64,000 nt of DNA, taken from positions 1 to 64,000 of the forward strand of contig NZ_UETB01000009.1 in NCBI RefSeq assembly GCF_900116375.1. Reading direction: 5' to 3'. The DNA comes from Georgenia satyanarayanai. GTDB lineage: Bacteria; Actinomycetota; Actinomycetes; Actinomycetales; Actinomycetaceae. Positions 1 through 6,899 of the stretch are shown here, one piece after another (position 1 is the first letter of the stretch; the number at the start of each line of letters is the position of its first letter). A program made the translations under genes and the position numbers. The notes below the pieces were generated by a model. The model saw only the letters and a program-made list of their open reading frames with translations. It made no database searches and was not told the origin of the DNA.

Positions 1-506
1 CCGCCGGCGACGACGATGTGCTGGTCGCGGAAGAAGAAGCCGTCGCAGGTGGCGCAGTAGGACACCCCGCGTCCACCGAAGGTCTTCTCGCCCTCCAGGC
101 CGAGCTCCTTGTAGGCCGAGCCGTTGGCGAGGATGACCGCGCGGGCGCGGTAGGTGTCGCCCTCGGCGGTGGTCACGGTCTTGACCTCACCGGTGAGGTC
201 GACGGAGGTGGCGTCGTCGTAGATGACGGTGGCGCCGAACTTCTCGGCCTGGGTCTGCATCTTGTCCATGAGCTCGGGGCCCATGACGCCCTCGGGGAAG
301 CCGGGGAAGTTCTCGACCTCGGTGGTGTTCATCAGTGCGCCACCGGCGGTGATCGCGCCGGCGATGACGACCGGGGCGAGGTTGGCGCGGGCGGCGTAGA
401 TCGCGGCGGTGTAACCGGCCGGGCCGGAACCGACGATGACAACCTCGTGCATGCGGCCCGGGTCGTCCTGCGCGGAGGCGGTGGTGAGGGGGGTCAGCTC
501 GATCAT
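1..506 (-). CDS. trxB: Thioredoxin reductase, partial (C-terminus beyond window)
   Basis: NADPH-dependent flavoenzyme that reduces thioredoxin. The first 168 residues are visible; the gene runs off the left edge. The FAD-binding motif GSGPAG is at residues 26-31, a TrxR-typical ENFPGF segment follows, and the redox pair CATC (C151, C154) is intact. The ATG at 506 begins 6 bases after the arsC stop, so it is the last visible gene of the ars operon; Met19 is an alternative start. Streptomyces ars clusters carry a thioredoxin reductase called arsT in this position, so an arsenate-reduction role is inferred. It could equally be the housekeeping enzyme. Confidence 0.93.
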   Translation of the reverse strand, partial: MIELTPLTTASAQDDPGRMHEVVIVGSGPAGYTAAIYAARANLAPVVIAGAITAGGALMNTTEVENFPGFPEGVMGPELMDKMQTQAEKFGATVIYDDATSVDLTGEVKTVTTAEGDTYRARAVILANGSAYKELGLEGEKTFGGRGVSYCATCDGFFFRDQHIVVAG

Positions 507-511
507 CGGGT

Positions 512-922
512 TCACGCCGTCGCGGGGAGCAGGTCGGCCAGCAGTGCCTCGACGCGGCCACGGATGTCGTCGCGGACCTGGCGGACGGTCTCGATGCCCT
601 GGCCGGCGGGGTCGGTGAGCTGCCAGTCCTCGTAGCGCACGCCGGGGTAGAAGGGGCAGGCGTCGCCGCAGCCCATGGTGATGACGACGTCGGAGGCCTG
701 GACGGCCTCGGGGGTGAGGATCTTGGGCCGCTGGTCGGAGATGTCGATCCCGACCTCGGCCATCGCCTCGACGGCGACCGGGTTGATCGTCTCCGCGGGT
801 GTGGAGCCGGAGGAGCGGACCTCGACCCGACCGTCGGACAGGGCGGTGAGGAAGCCGGCGGCCATCTGGGAGCGGCCGGCGTTGTGGACGCAGACGAACA
901 TGACACTGGGACGGTCGGACAC
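512..922 (-). CDS. arsC: Arsenate reductase, low-molecular-weight phosphatase fold
   Basis: 136-residue cytoplasmic enzyme reducing arsenate to arsenite. The N-terminal P-loop CVHNAGRS (residues 11-18) has the CX5R signature, and Cys11 would be the nucleophile. A second cluster, [10 protein letters not shown], carries two more cysteines close to where thioredoxin-coupled ArsC proteins hold their resolving cysteines, followed by a DWQLTDPAG motif typical of the family. It lies 11 bases after the arsR-arsC fusion and 5 bases before the thioredoxin reductase gene. That neighbour suggests thioredoxin rather than mycothiol as reductant, but the electron donor cannot be settled from sequence. Confidence 0.93.
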   Translation of the reverse strand: MSDRPSVMFVCVHNAGRSQMAAGFLTALSDGRVEVRSSGSTPAETINPVAVEAMAEVGIDISDQRPKILTPEAVQASDVVITMGCGDACPFYPGVRYEDWQLTDPAGQGIETVRQVRDDIRGRVEALLADLLPATA

Positions 923-933
923 GGGGGTCTCCT

Positions 934-1608
934 TCAGGGGGTGTGAGTGAGGCGGGGGGCCAGGGCCGCGACGCGGTGGGACAGGTCCTCGAGGGCGTCG
1001 TCGAAGGCCTTGGCGTTGCCGGCGGGGACGGGGTCAGGCACCGACCAGTGGATGTCGATGGGCGTGGTGAGCTCCTCGTGGGCGCGGTCGCAGACGCTGA
1101 TGACCAGGTCACCCGCGCCCAGCATCCCGTCGACGTGCTGGGGGGCGACCCGAGGCAGGTCCAGGCGGTGCCGGCGGGCCACCTCGAGGGCGACCGGGTG
1201 GATCGCCTCGGCGGGGTGGGTGCCGGCCGAGGTGGCGGGCACCGTGCTCGCGCGGCGCCACAGGGCCGCGGCGAGGTGGGAGCGGGCGGAGTTGCGGGTG
1301 CAGACGAACACCACACGGGTCACCGCCCGCTGGTCGCGCGGGGCGATGCCGTCGAGCGCGCCGGGGACGAGCCGGACGTAGTTGCGGCGGCGGTCGGCCT
1401 CGGACCGCCTGCGGCTGATGATGCCCTCGCGCTCGAGGACGCCGAGGTGGTGGGCCACCAGGTTCGACGGCGCGGTGAGGATCTCGGCGAGCTCGGAGGG
1501 GGAGGCGTCACCCAGGCTCAGCACGTCCACGATCCGCAGCCGGGCGGCGTCGGCCAGCGCGGCGTGCAGCCGTGCCCGCCTCTCCAGATCCGTCCTGTCA
1601 GTGCTCAT
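934..1608 (-). CDS. ArsR-family repressor fused to an arsenate-reductase-like phosphatase domain
   Basis: 224 residues in two domains. Residues 1-95 form an ArsR winged helix ([22 protein letters not shown], then the [10 protein letters not shown] recognition region). From about residue 97 there is a low-molecular-weight phosphatase/ArsC domain with P-loop CTRNSARS. The ATG at 1608 was chosen because the ArsR domain begins here; it lies inside a near-perfect 31-bp palindrome, which points to tight autoregulation. The gene sits between arsB and arsC in one operon. ArsR-ArsC fusions are known in actinobacteria and a few other bacteria. Whether the second domain is catalytic or only sensory is unknown. 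Confidence 0.92.
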   Translation of the reverse strand: MSTDRTDLERRARLHAALADAARLRIVDVLSLGDASPSELAEILTAPSNLVAHHLGVLEREGIISRRRSEADRRRNYVRLVPGALDGIAPRDQRAVTRVVFVCTRNSARSHLAAALWRRASTVPATSAGTHPAEAIHPVALEVARRHRLDLPRVAPQHVDGMLGAGDLVISVCDRAHEELTTPIDIHWSVPDPVPAGNAKAFDDALEDLSHRVAALAPRLTHTP

Positions 1609-1627
1609 TGAGTCAATGATCACTGAC
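1597..1627. promoter_or_regulatory. 31-bp palindrome over the arsR-arsC start codon (probable ArsR operator)
   Basis: Two 15-bp arms (1597-1611 and 1613-1627) flank a single central base and are reverse complements except at one position; the inner TCATTGA-G-TCAATGA is perfect. The start codon of the fusion gene (1606-1608) is inside the left arm. The size and symmetry suit a dimeric ArsR/SmtB repressor. It lies between arsB and the fusion gene, so it would allow regulation internal to the operon. Confidence 0.75.
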
Positions 1628-1652
1628 TGGATAGGGTGCTGTCCAGTCCGGC

Positions 1653-3107
1653 TCACGGCCCGAGGATGGTGAGCCACCCGGTGAGGGCGAGCAGGGTGAC
1701 CGCGAGGACAGGGATGGTGAGGACGACGCCGACCTTGAAGTACGTGCCCCAGCTGATGTGCATGCCCTTGCGGTCCAGCACGGAGAGCCACAGCAGGGTG
1801 GCGAGTGAGCCGATGGGGGTGATCTTGGGGCCGAGGTCGGCGCCGATGACGGCGGCGTAGGCCATCATCTGCTCGGTGAGCCCGCTGGTCCCTGCGGCCT
1901 CGATGCCCAGGGCGGCGATGAGGGTGGTGGGCATGTTGTTCATCACCGAGGACATGCCCGCCACGAGGAACCCGGTCCCGGTCGCGGTGGCCAGGCCACC
2001 GTGCTCGGCGATGCCCGCGAGGACCTGGCCGAGGGAGTCGGTGAGGCCCTCGTTGCGCAGGCCGTAGACCACCAGGTACATGCCCAGGCTGAACATCACG
2101 ATCTGCCAGGGCGCGGACCTGATCACCGACCACACCGTGATCGTCGGCTTGGCGGTGGTGATGGTTCCCGTCCGGGCGGACGAGGCCCCGCTGCCAGGAG
2201 AAGGGGCGGCAACGGCCACCGCCTGGCTACCACCGCTCACCGGTACCGCCACCAGGTCGTCGCCGGTCGCGGCGGGACGGACCTCGGTGCGCCGGAAGAA
2301 CGTGCGCGGGCGGCGCGCAGCGACAAGTGCCAGCACGACGGCACACAGGGAGGCGACCGCGGCCACGGGGATCCCGGTCGCGTCGGCGGCGAAGTAGCCG
2401 ACCAGCAGCGCGCCCAGAACGACGATGCCCGCGCGGAACGTCGTCGGGTCGGTCACCGCCTCGGTCGGGCGGCGCAGTGCGCTCACGTCGTAGCGGCCGG
2501 GGATGGATCTGCGGAAGAACAGGCGCAGCACCACCAGGCTCGCGCCCAACGAGACCAGTGCCACGGGCACCATGACCAGGGCGTAGCGGGCGAAGCCGAT
2601 GCCGAAGTAGTCGGCGATGACGATGTTGACGAGGTTGGAGACCACGAACGGCAGGCTGGTCGTATCGGCGATGAACCCGGTGGCGATGACCAGCCCGAAG
2701 GCCACCGCTGGGGAGAACCGCAGCGCCAGGATCATCTGGAAGACGATCGGGGTCATCACGAGTGCCGCGCCGTCGTTGGCGAACAGGGCCGCCACCGCTG
2801 CACCGAGGACGACGATGAGGGTGAACAGGGCGCTGCCGTTGCCGCGCGCCCACCTGGACACGTGCAGGGCGGCCCACTCGAAGAAGCCGGCCTCGTCCAG
2901 GATCGAGCAGATGATGATGACCGCGACGAAGGTCAGCGTCGCGTTCCACACGATGTCCCACACCACCGGGATGTCACTGAGCCGGATCACGCCTGCGAGG
3001 AGCGCGACCACCGCGCCCCCCAGGGCGCTCCACCCGATGCCCAGGCCCTTGGGCTGCCAGATCACCAGGACGAGGGTGGCGAGGAAGATCCCGACGGCTA
3101 GCAGCAC
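1653..3107 (-). CDS. arsB: ArsB-family arsenite efflux pump
   Basis: 484-residue polytopic membrane protein that expels arsenite. Many hydrophobic segments run along its length, and ArsB-typical conserved stretches are present ([18 protein letters not shown]; the [17 protein letters not shown] region; [25 protein letters not shown]). It is about 50 residues longer than usual because of a Pro/Ser/Ala-rich hydrophilic loop at roughly residues 285-335. The GTG start at 3107 follows a G-rich Shine-Dalgarno-like run and begins directly at the first membrane helix; longer in-frame starts add arginine-rich non-coding-like sequence. Confidence 0.93.
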   Translation of the reverse strand: MLLAVGIFLATLVLVIWQPKGLGIGWSALGGAVVALLAGVIRLSDIPVVWDIVWNATLTFVAVIIICSILDEAGFFEWAALHVSRWARGNGSALFTLIVVLGAAVAALFANDGAALVMTPIVFQMILALRFSPAVAFGLVIATGFIADTTSLPFVVSNLVNIVIADYFGIGFARYALVMVPVALVSLGASLVVLRLFFRRSIPGRYDVSALRRPTEAVTDPTTFRAGIVVLGALLVGYFAADATGIPVAAVASLCAVVLALVAARRPRTFFRRTEVRPAATGDDLVAVPVSGGSQAVAVAAPSPGSGASSARTGTITTAKPTITVWSVIRSAPWQIVMFSLGMYLVVYGLRNEGLTDSLGQVLAGIAEHGGLATATGTGFLVAGMSSVMNNMPTTLIAALGIEAAGTSGLTEQMMAYAAVIGADLGPKITPIGSLATLLWLSVLDRKGMHISWGTYFKVGVVLTIPVLAVTLLALTGWLTILGP

Positions 3108-3210
3108 GGCGCACCCCCGACCGCGTGGCTGGAGGTGGCTGCTGGCTGGGCGCCGAGGGTCTCGTGTCGGAGGTCGAGCGAGGGTGTCACCGTCTGGTGT
3201 CCTTCCGTGG

Positions 3211-3256
3211 CACGGGCGAGCCCTGCCGCCGCGAGGGAGGGCAGGGCTCGTCCGTG
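3211..3256 (-). terminator. Hairpin downstream of the arsO-like gene
   Basis: Arms 3211-3227 and 3240-3256 (17 bp, one mismatch) around a 12-base loop, about 20 bases after the flavoprotein stop. There is no T-run, as is common for actinobacterial terminators. It could attenuate between the flavoprotein and arsB. Confidence 0.65.
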
Positions 3257-3276
3257 GGGTGTCGTGGTGTCGTGGG

Positions 3277-4665
3277 TCAGAGGGCGCCGCGGCCGTGGGC
3301 GAAGCCGGTGGGGAAGCCGATGAGCGCGGGTTCGGCCGGCGCCCCGCAGCAGTCGCTGGCCGCCTCCGGGGCAATGCTCATGCTCCCGTCGGCCTCCACC
3401 ACCGGGGTCGCGGTGGAGCACACCCCGGTCTCGGGCAGCTCCAGCTCGAGCGTGCTCGCGGCGGCCGTGTCGCCGGCCAGCTGGGCGACGATCGAGCGCA
3501 CCTGCTCGTAGCCGGTGGCCAGCAGGAACGTCGGGGCGCGGCCGTAGGACTTCGTGCCGGCGACGTAGAAGTCGGGCTCCGGGTGGGCCAGCACGTCGGC
3601 GCCGTGCGCGGGGACCGTCCCGCAGGAGTGGAGCTCCGGGTCGATGAGCGGAGCGAGCCGGCTGGGCGCCTCGACCGCGGGGTCGAGGGCGAGGCGCAGC
3701 TCGCGCAGCATCCCCAGGTCCGGGCGGAAGCCCGTCGCGCCCGCGACCCCGTCCACCACCAGGAGGCGCTCGCCCTGGGGCGTGGCGACCGTCAGCTCCA
3801 GGCGGTCCTCCGCCGGTCGCAGGGCGGTGATGGTGGTGGAGGGCATGAGCTCGACCTCGCCGGCCTCCACCGCCCGCCGCAGCTGCGAGCCGAGCATGCC
3901 ACGGGCCGGCAGCCCGTCGGCGTCACCCCCGCCGTAGGCCCGGTCGACCGAGGATCCGCGCACCAGCCAGGTCACCCGGGTGCCCGGCTCGGAACGACGC
4001 AGCCGGGCCAGGGACAGCAGCGTGTTCGCCGCCGAGTGTCCCGCACCCACCACCACGACGTGCCGGCCTGCCGCCCGTTCCCGGTCCCGCCCGAGCACGT
4101 CGGGCAGGGGGCCGAGGAGGAAGGGGGCGGCGTCGGCCTCACCGGTGGCGGGCAGCCCCGCCGTGCCGAGCGGGTTGCGCTGCGTCCAGGTCCCCGACGC
4201 GTCGATCACGGCCCTGGCGCGGTAGTCCACGACCTCACCGTCGATGGTGGCCCGCACGAGGAACGGACGCTCGCCGCGGCCGCGGCCGTGGGTCTTGTCC
4301 AGGCCGTCGCGGCTCACGGCCACCACGCGCGCACCGGTGACGATCCGCCCGCGCAGCGCGGCCGTGCTCGCCAACGGCTCGAGGTAGTCGCTGACGAGCT
4401 CACCGCCGGTCGGCAGGCGCTTGGGGCTCGGCGCCTGCCAGCCCTCCGCCTCCAGGAGGCGGCGGGCGGCGCCGTCGACGTTGAACTGCCAGGGCGAGAA
4501 CAGGCGGACGTGGGCCCACTGCCGCACCGCAGCGGCGACCGAGTCGCCGGCCTCCAGCACGAGCGGCTCCAGGCCCCGCTCCACGAGGTGAGCGGCGGCT
4601 GCCAGGCCCACCGGCCCAGCGCCGATCACGATCACCGGCAACGACGTCGGTGTTGTCGAGGGCAT
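3277..4665 (-). CDS. arsO: FAD/NAD(P)-binding flavoprotein of the ars operon (ArsO-like)
   Basis: 462 residues. An N-terminal FAD Rossmann motif ([15 protein letters not shown], about residues 11-25), a second nucleotide-binding motif ([17 protein letters not shown], near residue 200) and a C-terminal FAD-contacting region give the architecture of flavin-dependent monooxygenases and pyridine-nucleotide oxidoreductases. The C-terminal tail carries a vicinal Cys-Cys pair (SDCCGAP) and a further Cys, suitable for binding a trivalent metalloid, though this is inference. The ATG at 4665 has an AGGAAGG ribosome binding site 9 bases upstream. It is first in the minus-strand ars operon and divergent from arsR. 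Streptomyces ars clusters contain a flavin-binding arsO; the reaction of this protein is not established. Confidence 0.8.
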   Translation of the reverse strand: MPSTTPTSLPVIVIGAGPVGLAAAAHLVERGLEPLVLEAGDSVAAAVRQWAHVRLFSPWQFNVDGAARRLLEAEGWQAPSPKRLPTGGELVSDYLEPLASTAALRGRIVTGARVVAVSRDGLDKTHGRGRGERPFLVRATIDGEVVDYRARAVIDASGTWTQRNPLGTAGLPATGEADAAPFLLGPLPDVLGRDRERAAGRHVVVVGAGHSAANTLLSLARLRRSEPGTRVTWLVRGSSVDRAYGGGDADGLPARGMLGSQLRRAVEAGEVELMPSTTITALRPAEDRLELTVATPQGERLLVVDGVAGATGFRPDLGMLRELRLALDPAVEAPSRLAPLIDPELHSCGTVPAHGADVLAHPEPDFYVAGTKSYGRAPTFLLATGYEQVRSIVAQLAGDTAAASTLELELPETGVCSTATPVVEADGSMSIAPEAASDCCGAPAEPALIGFPTGFAHGRGAL

Positions 4666-4745
4666 GGGTGGCCCCTTCCTGGAGAGCACGATGGCGCCCT
4701 CACATTGATGGTGCTCGATGTGACGAGGGCAGCATGTCAGATCAT

Positions 4746-4764
4746 ATCGACAGACGTCAATTGA
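4746..4764. promoter_or_regulatory. Candidate ArsR operator in the arsO/arsR divergent region
   Basis: The 116-base divergent region holds an imperfect dyad, ATCGAC-AGAC-GTCAAT (4746-4761, one mismatch), overlapping a perfect TCAATTGA palindrome (4757-4764) just upstream of arsR. ArsR-family operators are often AT-containing ATCAA/TTGAT dyads. It is placed where it could control both directions. Confidence 0.45.
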
Positions 4765-4781
4765 TGGGGGACACTGGGGCC

Positions 4782-5153
4782 ATGACGACGACTCCGCAGA
4801 CCCCCGAGCTCGCGTGCTGTGCCCCGCTCACTCGCGAGCCGCTCGCCGAGGGGGAGGCGCGTGACCTCGCGACCATGTTCAAGGCCCTGGCCGACCCCGC
4901 CCGCCTGCGCCTGCTCTCCCTCATCGCCTCCCACGAGGGTGGCGAGGCGTGCGTCTGCGACCTCACCGAGCCGGTCGACCTGTCCCAGCCGACCGTCTCC
5001 CACCACCTCAAGGTCCTCACCGACGCCGGCCTCCTCACCCGCGACAAGCGCGGCAGGTGGGCCTACTACGCCGTCGTCCCGCAGGCGCTCGACACCCTCG
5101 GGGACGTCCTGCGCACCCAGCACGCCGGCAGCACTCCCGCCGCCTGCTGCTGA
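4782..5153 (+). CDS. arsR: ArsR/SmtB-family metalloregulator
   Basis: 123-residue repressor expected to release DNA on binding As(III) or Sb(III). It has a winged helix-turn-helix (FKALADPARLRLLSLIASH; DLSQPTVSHHLKVL) and a metal-site motif, ACVCDLTEP, with the two cysteines of the classic CxC on the helix before the recognition helix. Extra cysteine pairs lie at the N-terminus (ACC) and at the extreme C-terminus (AACC-stop). The ATG at 4782 follows a GGGG-rich stretch; Met at 4764 is an alternative. It is divergent from the arsO-like gene. Confidence 0.93.
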   Translation: MTTTPQTPELACCAPLTREPLAEGEARDLATMFKALADPARLRLLSLIASHEGGEACVCDLTEPVDLSQPTVSHHLKVLTDAGLLTRDKRGRWAYYAVVPQALDTLGDVLRTQHAGSTPAACC

Positions 5154-5185
5154 GTACGCACACGCGCGTCCGGTCCCGCACCGGT

Positions 5186-5252
5186 GACCTCCCCCGTTCT
5201 CCTCACGCCAGCGTGCTGTGAGGGGGGAGGTCGGAGGAGAAGCGGGGAGGTC
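5186..5252. terminator. Inverted repeat between convergent arsR and GT9 gene
   Basis: Arms 5186-5204 and 5234-5252 (19 bp, two mismatches), with the right arm overlapping the stop codon of the minus-strand GT9 gene. It probably ends transcription from both sides. Confidence 0.6.
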
Positions 5253-6216
5253 AGTGAGCGGGTTGGCGGGCCACGAGGCCGGTGACCGCCTGCTCCACCT
5301 CCGCCACCGTGATGGCGGCCAGGGCGGGGTCGAGCTCGTCGGCGTGCGGGTCGCCGGTGCCGTCGCCGTGCCAGAGGACGACGTGGCGGTCGACGTCGAG
5401 AGCCGGTCCCCACGTCGTCGGCGGGGTCGGGCCGAAGAGGAGCACCGAGGGCGTGCCGACGCCCGTGGCCACGTGCGCCACGCCGGTGTCCCCGCACACG
5501 AGCAGGCGCGCCCCGGCCACGAGGGCCGCCAGCCCCGGCACGTCGAGCTCGCCGGCCACCGACTGGACGACGTCGCCGGCCACCTCCCTGCACAGCGCCG
5601 CCTCGGCGGCCGAGCCGGTGACCAGCACCCGGTGCCCGTCGCCGGCCAGCCGACGCGCCAGCTCGCGCCAGCGCTCGGCCGGCCAGCGGCGCGACCCGGA
5701 GGCCGCGCCGGGGTGGAGCAGGACGGCGCCGGCGCCGCCGGTGGCCGGATCGACCGGCAGGCGCAGGTCCTCCGGACCGCACTCACCCCCCGCGGCGGTG
5801 AGCAGTCGGCACCAGCGCGCCACCTCGTGCTCCCCGTCGCGGAAGTCCGGGGCGACGTCGTCGGGGGTGGCCGGGTGCCCGGCCTCCGCGCAGGCGAAGG
5901 CGACCAGCCGCGAGGGTTCGGTCGCCGCGAGCAGCCGGTGGCTCTGGGGACCGCGGCCGTGGAGGTTGACGGCCACGTGGCCACCCGTCCCGCCCACGGC
6001 CAGCGGCTGCTCCAGGCCCGTCGCCGGCACGACGCCGTCCACGAGCCCGAGCCGGACGAACCACCCGCCGGTGCCCTCGGGGCCGGCGAGGACCACCCGC
6101 CGGCCCGGCCACGCCCGCCGGACCCCGCGCAGCGCCGCGACGCCGGTGAGCGCGTCACCGAGGCCGAGCGCCCGCAGGACGAGGACGTCGCCGGGCCCGA
6201 GGCCGGCTAGGGCCAC
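5251..6216 (-). CDS. Glycosyltransferase family 9 (heptosyltransferase family)
   Basis: 321 residues with the two-Rossmann GT-B layout of heptosyltransferases. The N-terminal motif LRALGLGDALTGVAALRGVR (about residues 14-33) matches the family LGD signature, the second domain opens with VLLHPGAASGSRRWP, and a CGDTGVAHVATGVGTPSVLLFGPT block contacts ADP-sugar in characterised relatives. It is the last gene of the eight-gene glycan operon and overlaps the SDR stop by 10 bases. It is predicted to transfer heptose from an ADP-activated donor made by the operon; the acceptor is unknown. Confidence 0.88.
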   Translation of the reverse strand: MALAGLGPGDVLVLRALGLGDALTGVAALRGVRRAWPGRRVVLAGPEGTGGWFVRLGLVDGVVPATGLEQPLAVGGTGGHVAVNLHGRGPQSHRLLAATEPSRLVAFACAEAGHPATPDDVAPDFRDGEHEVARWCRLLTAAGGECGPEDLRLPVDPATGGAGAVLLHPGAASGSRRWPAERWRELARRLAGDGHRVLVTGSAAEAALCREVAGDVVQSVAGELDVPGLAALVAGARLLVCGDTGVAHVATGVGTPSVLLFGPTPPTTWGPALDVDRHVVLWHGDGTGDPHADELDPALAAITVAEVEQAVTGLVARQPAH

Positions 6217-6899
6217 GACGGCTCGCCGGAGGCCATGACGACCATCTCGCGGATCTCACAGCCCACCGGCTGCTGCAGCGCCATGAGGACGGTCCCCGCG
6301 GTGTGCGCGGGGTCGTTGAGGTCCTGGTCGGGGCCGGGCTTGAAGCGCTCGTCGCGCCCGTCGAAGAACGCCGTGCGCATCCCGCCGGGCACGAGACAGG
6401 TGACCCCCACCCGCCCCGCGTACTCCGCGGCCAGCGCCTGGGAGAAGCCACGGACGGCGAACTTCGACGCGGAGTAGGCGGTCGCGGCGTCGGCGCCCTT
6501 GAGGCCGAGGGTGGAGGAGACCGTGACGACCGTCCCGCGGCTCTCCTCGAGGTGGGGCAGCGCGGCGCGCACGACGGCGACCGTCCCGAGGAGGTTGACG
6601 TCGATGACCCGACGCCAGTCCGCGGGGTCGATCTCGAGCAGCGGCCCGCACGCGTCGGTCCCCGCCGCCGTGACGACCGCCGTCGGCGGCCCGACCTGCT
6701 CGACGAGCGAGGCGACCGCCGCCGTCGCCGCGTCCCAGTCGCTGAGGTCCGCCACGGCGTGCGGCACGTCCACCGAGGGAGCCACCCGGTCGATGACGGC
6801 CGGGCGTCCGCCCGCCGCCGCCACCGCCTCGACGACGGCGGCCCCCAGGCCTCCCGCCCCTCCGGTGACGTAGACAGTTCCGACCTCGCGTGCGTTCAC
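6207..6899 (-). CDS. Short-chain dehydrogenase/reductase in the heptose operon
   Basis: 230-residue classical SDR. The cofactor motif is TGGAGGLG (residues 12-19), followed by an AAGTD loop in place of NNAG, the catalytic serine region VVTVSSTLGLKG and YSASK (Tyr and Lys catalytic). The GTG at 6899 overlaps the end of gmhA-hldE as GTGA. At this length it is not the extended-SDR epimerase HldD (normally above 300 residues). It may oxidise or reduce a sugar or glycan precursor, but the substrate cannot be assigned. Confidence 0.85.
   Translation of the reverse strand: MNAREVGTVYVTGGAGGLGAAVVEAVAAAGGRPAVIDRVAPSVDVPHAVADLSDWDAATAAVASLVEQVGPPTAVVTAAGTDACGPLLEIDPADWRRVIDVNLLGTVAVVRAALPHLEESRGTVVTVSSTLGLKGADAATAYSASKFAVRGFSQALAAEYAGRVGVTCLVPGGMRTAFFDGRDERFKPGPDQDLNDPAHTAGTVLMALQQPVGCEIREMVVMASGEPSWP

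Noticed and set aside
2001-3101. Long plus-strand ORF opposite arsB
   Set aside because: Composition is Arg/Gly/His repeats typical of antisense GC-rich frames; arsB on the other strand has clear family motifs.
6207-6899. HldD epimerase
   Set aside because: Too short and with classical SDR motifs (YSASK, TGGAGGLG), not the extended epimerase fold.
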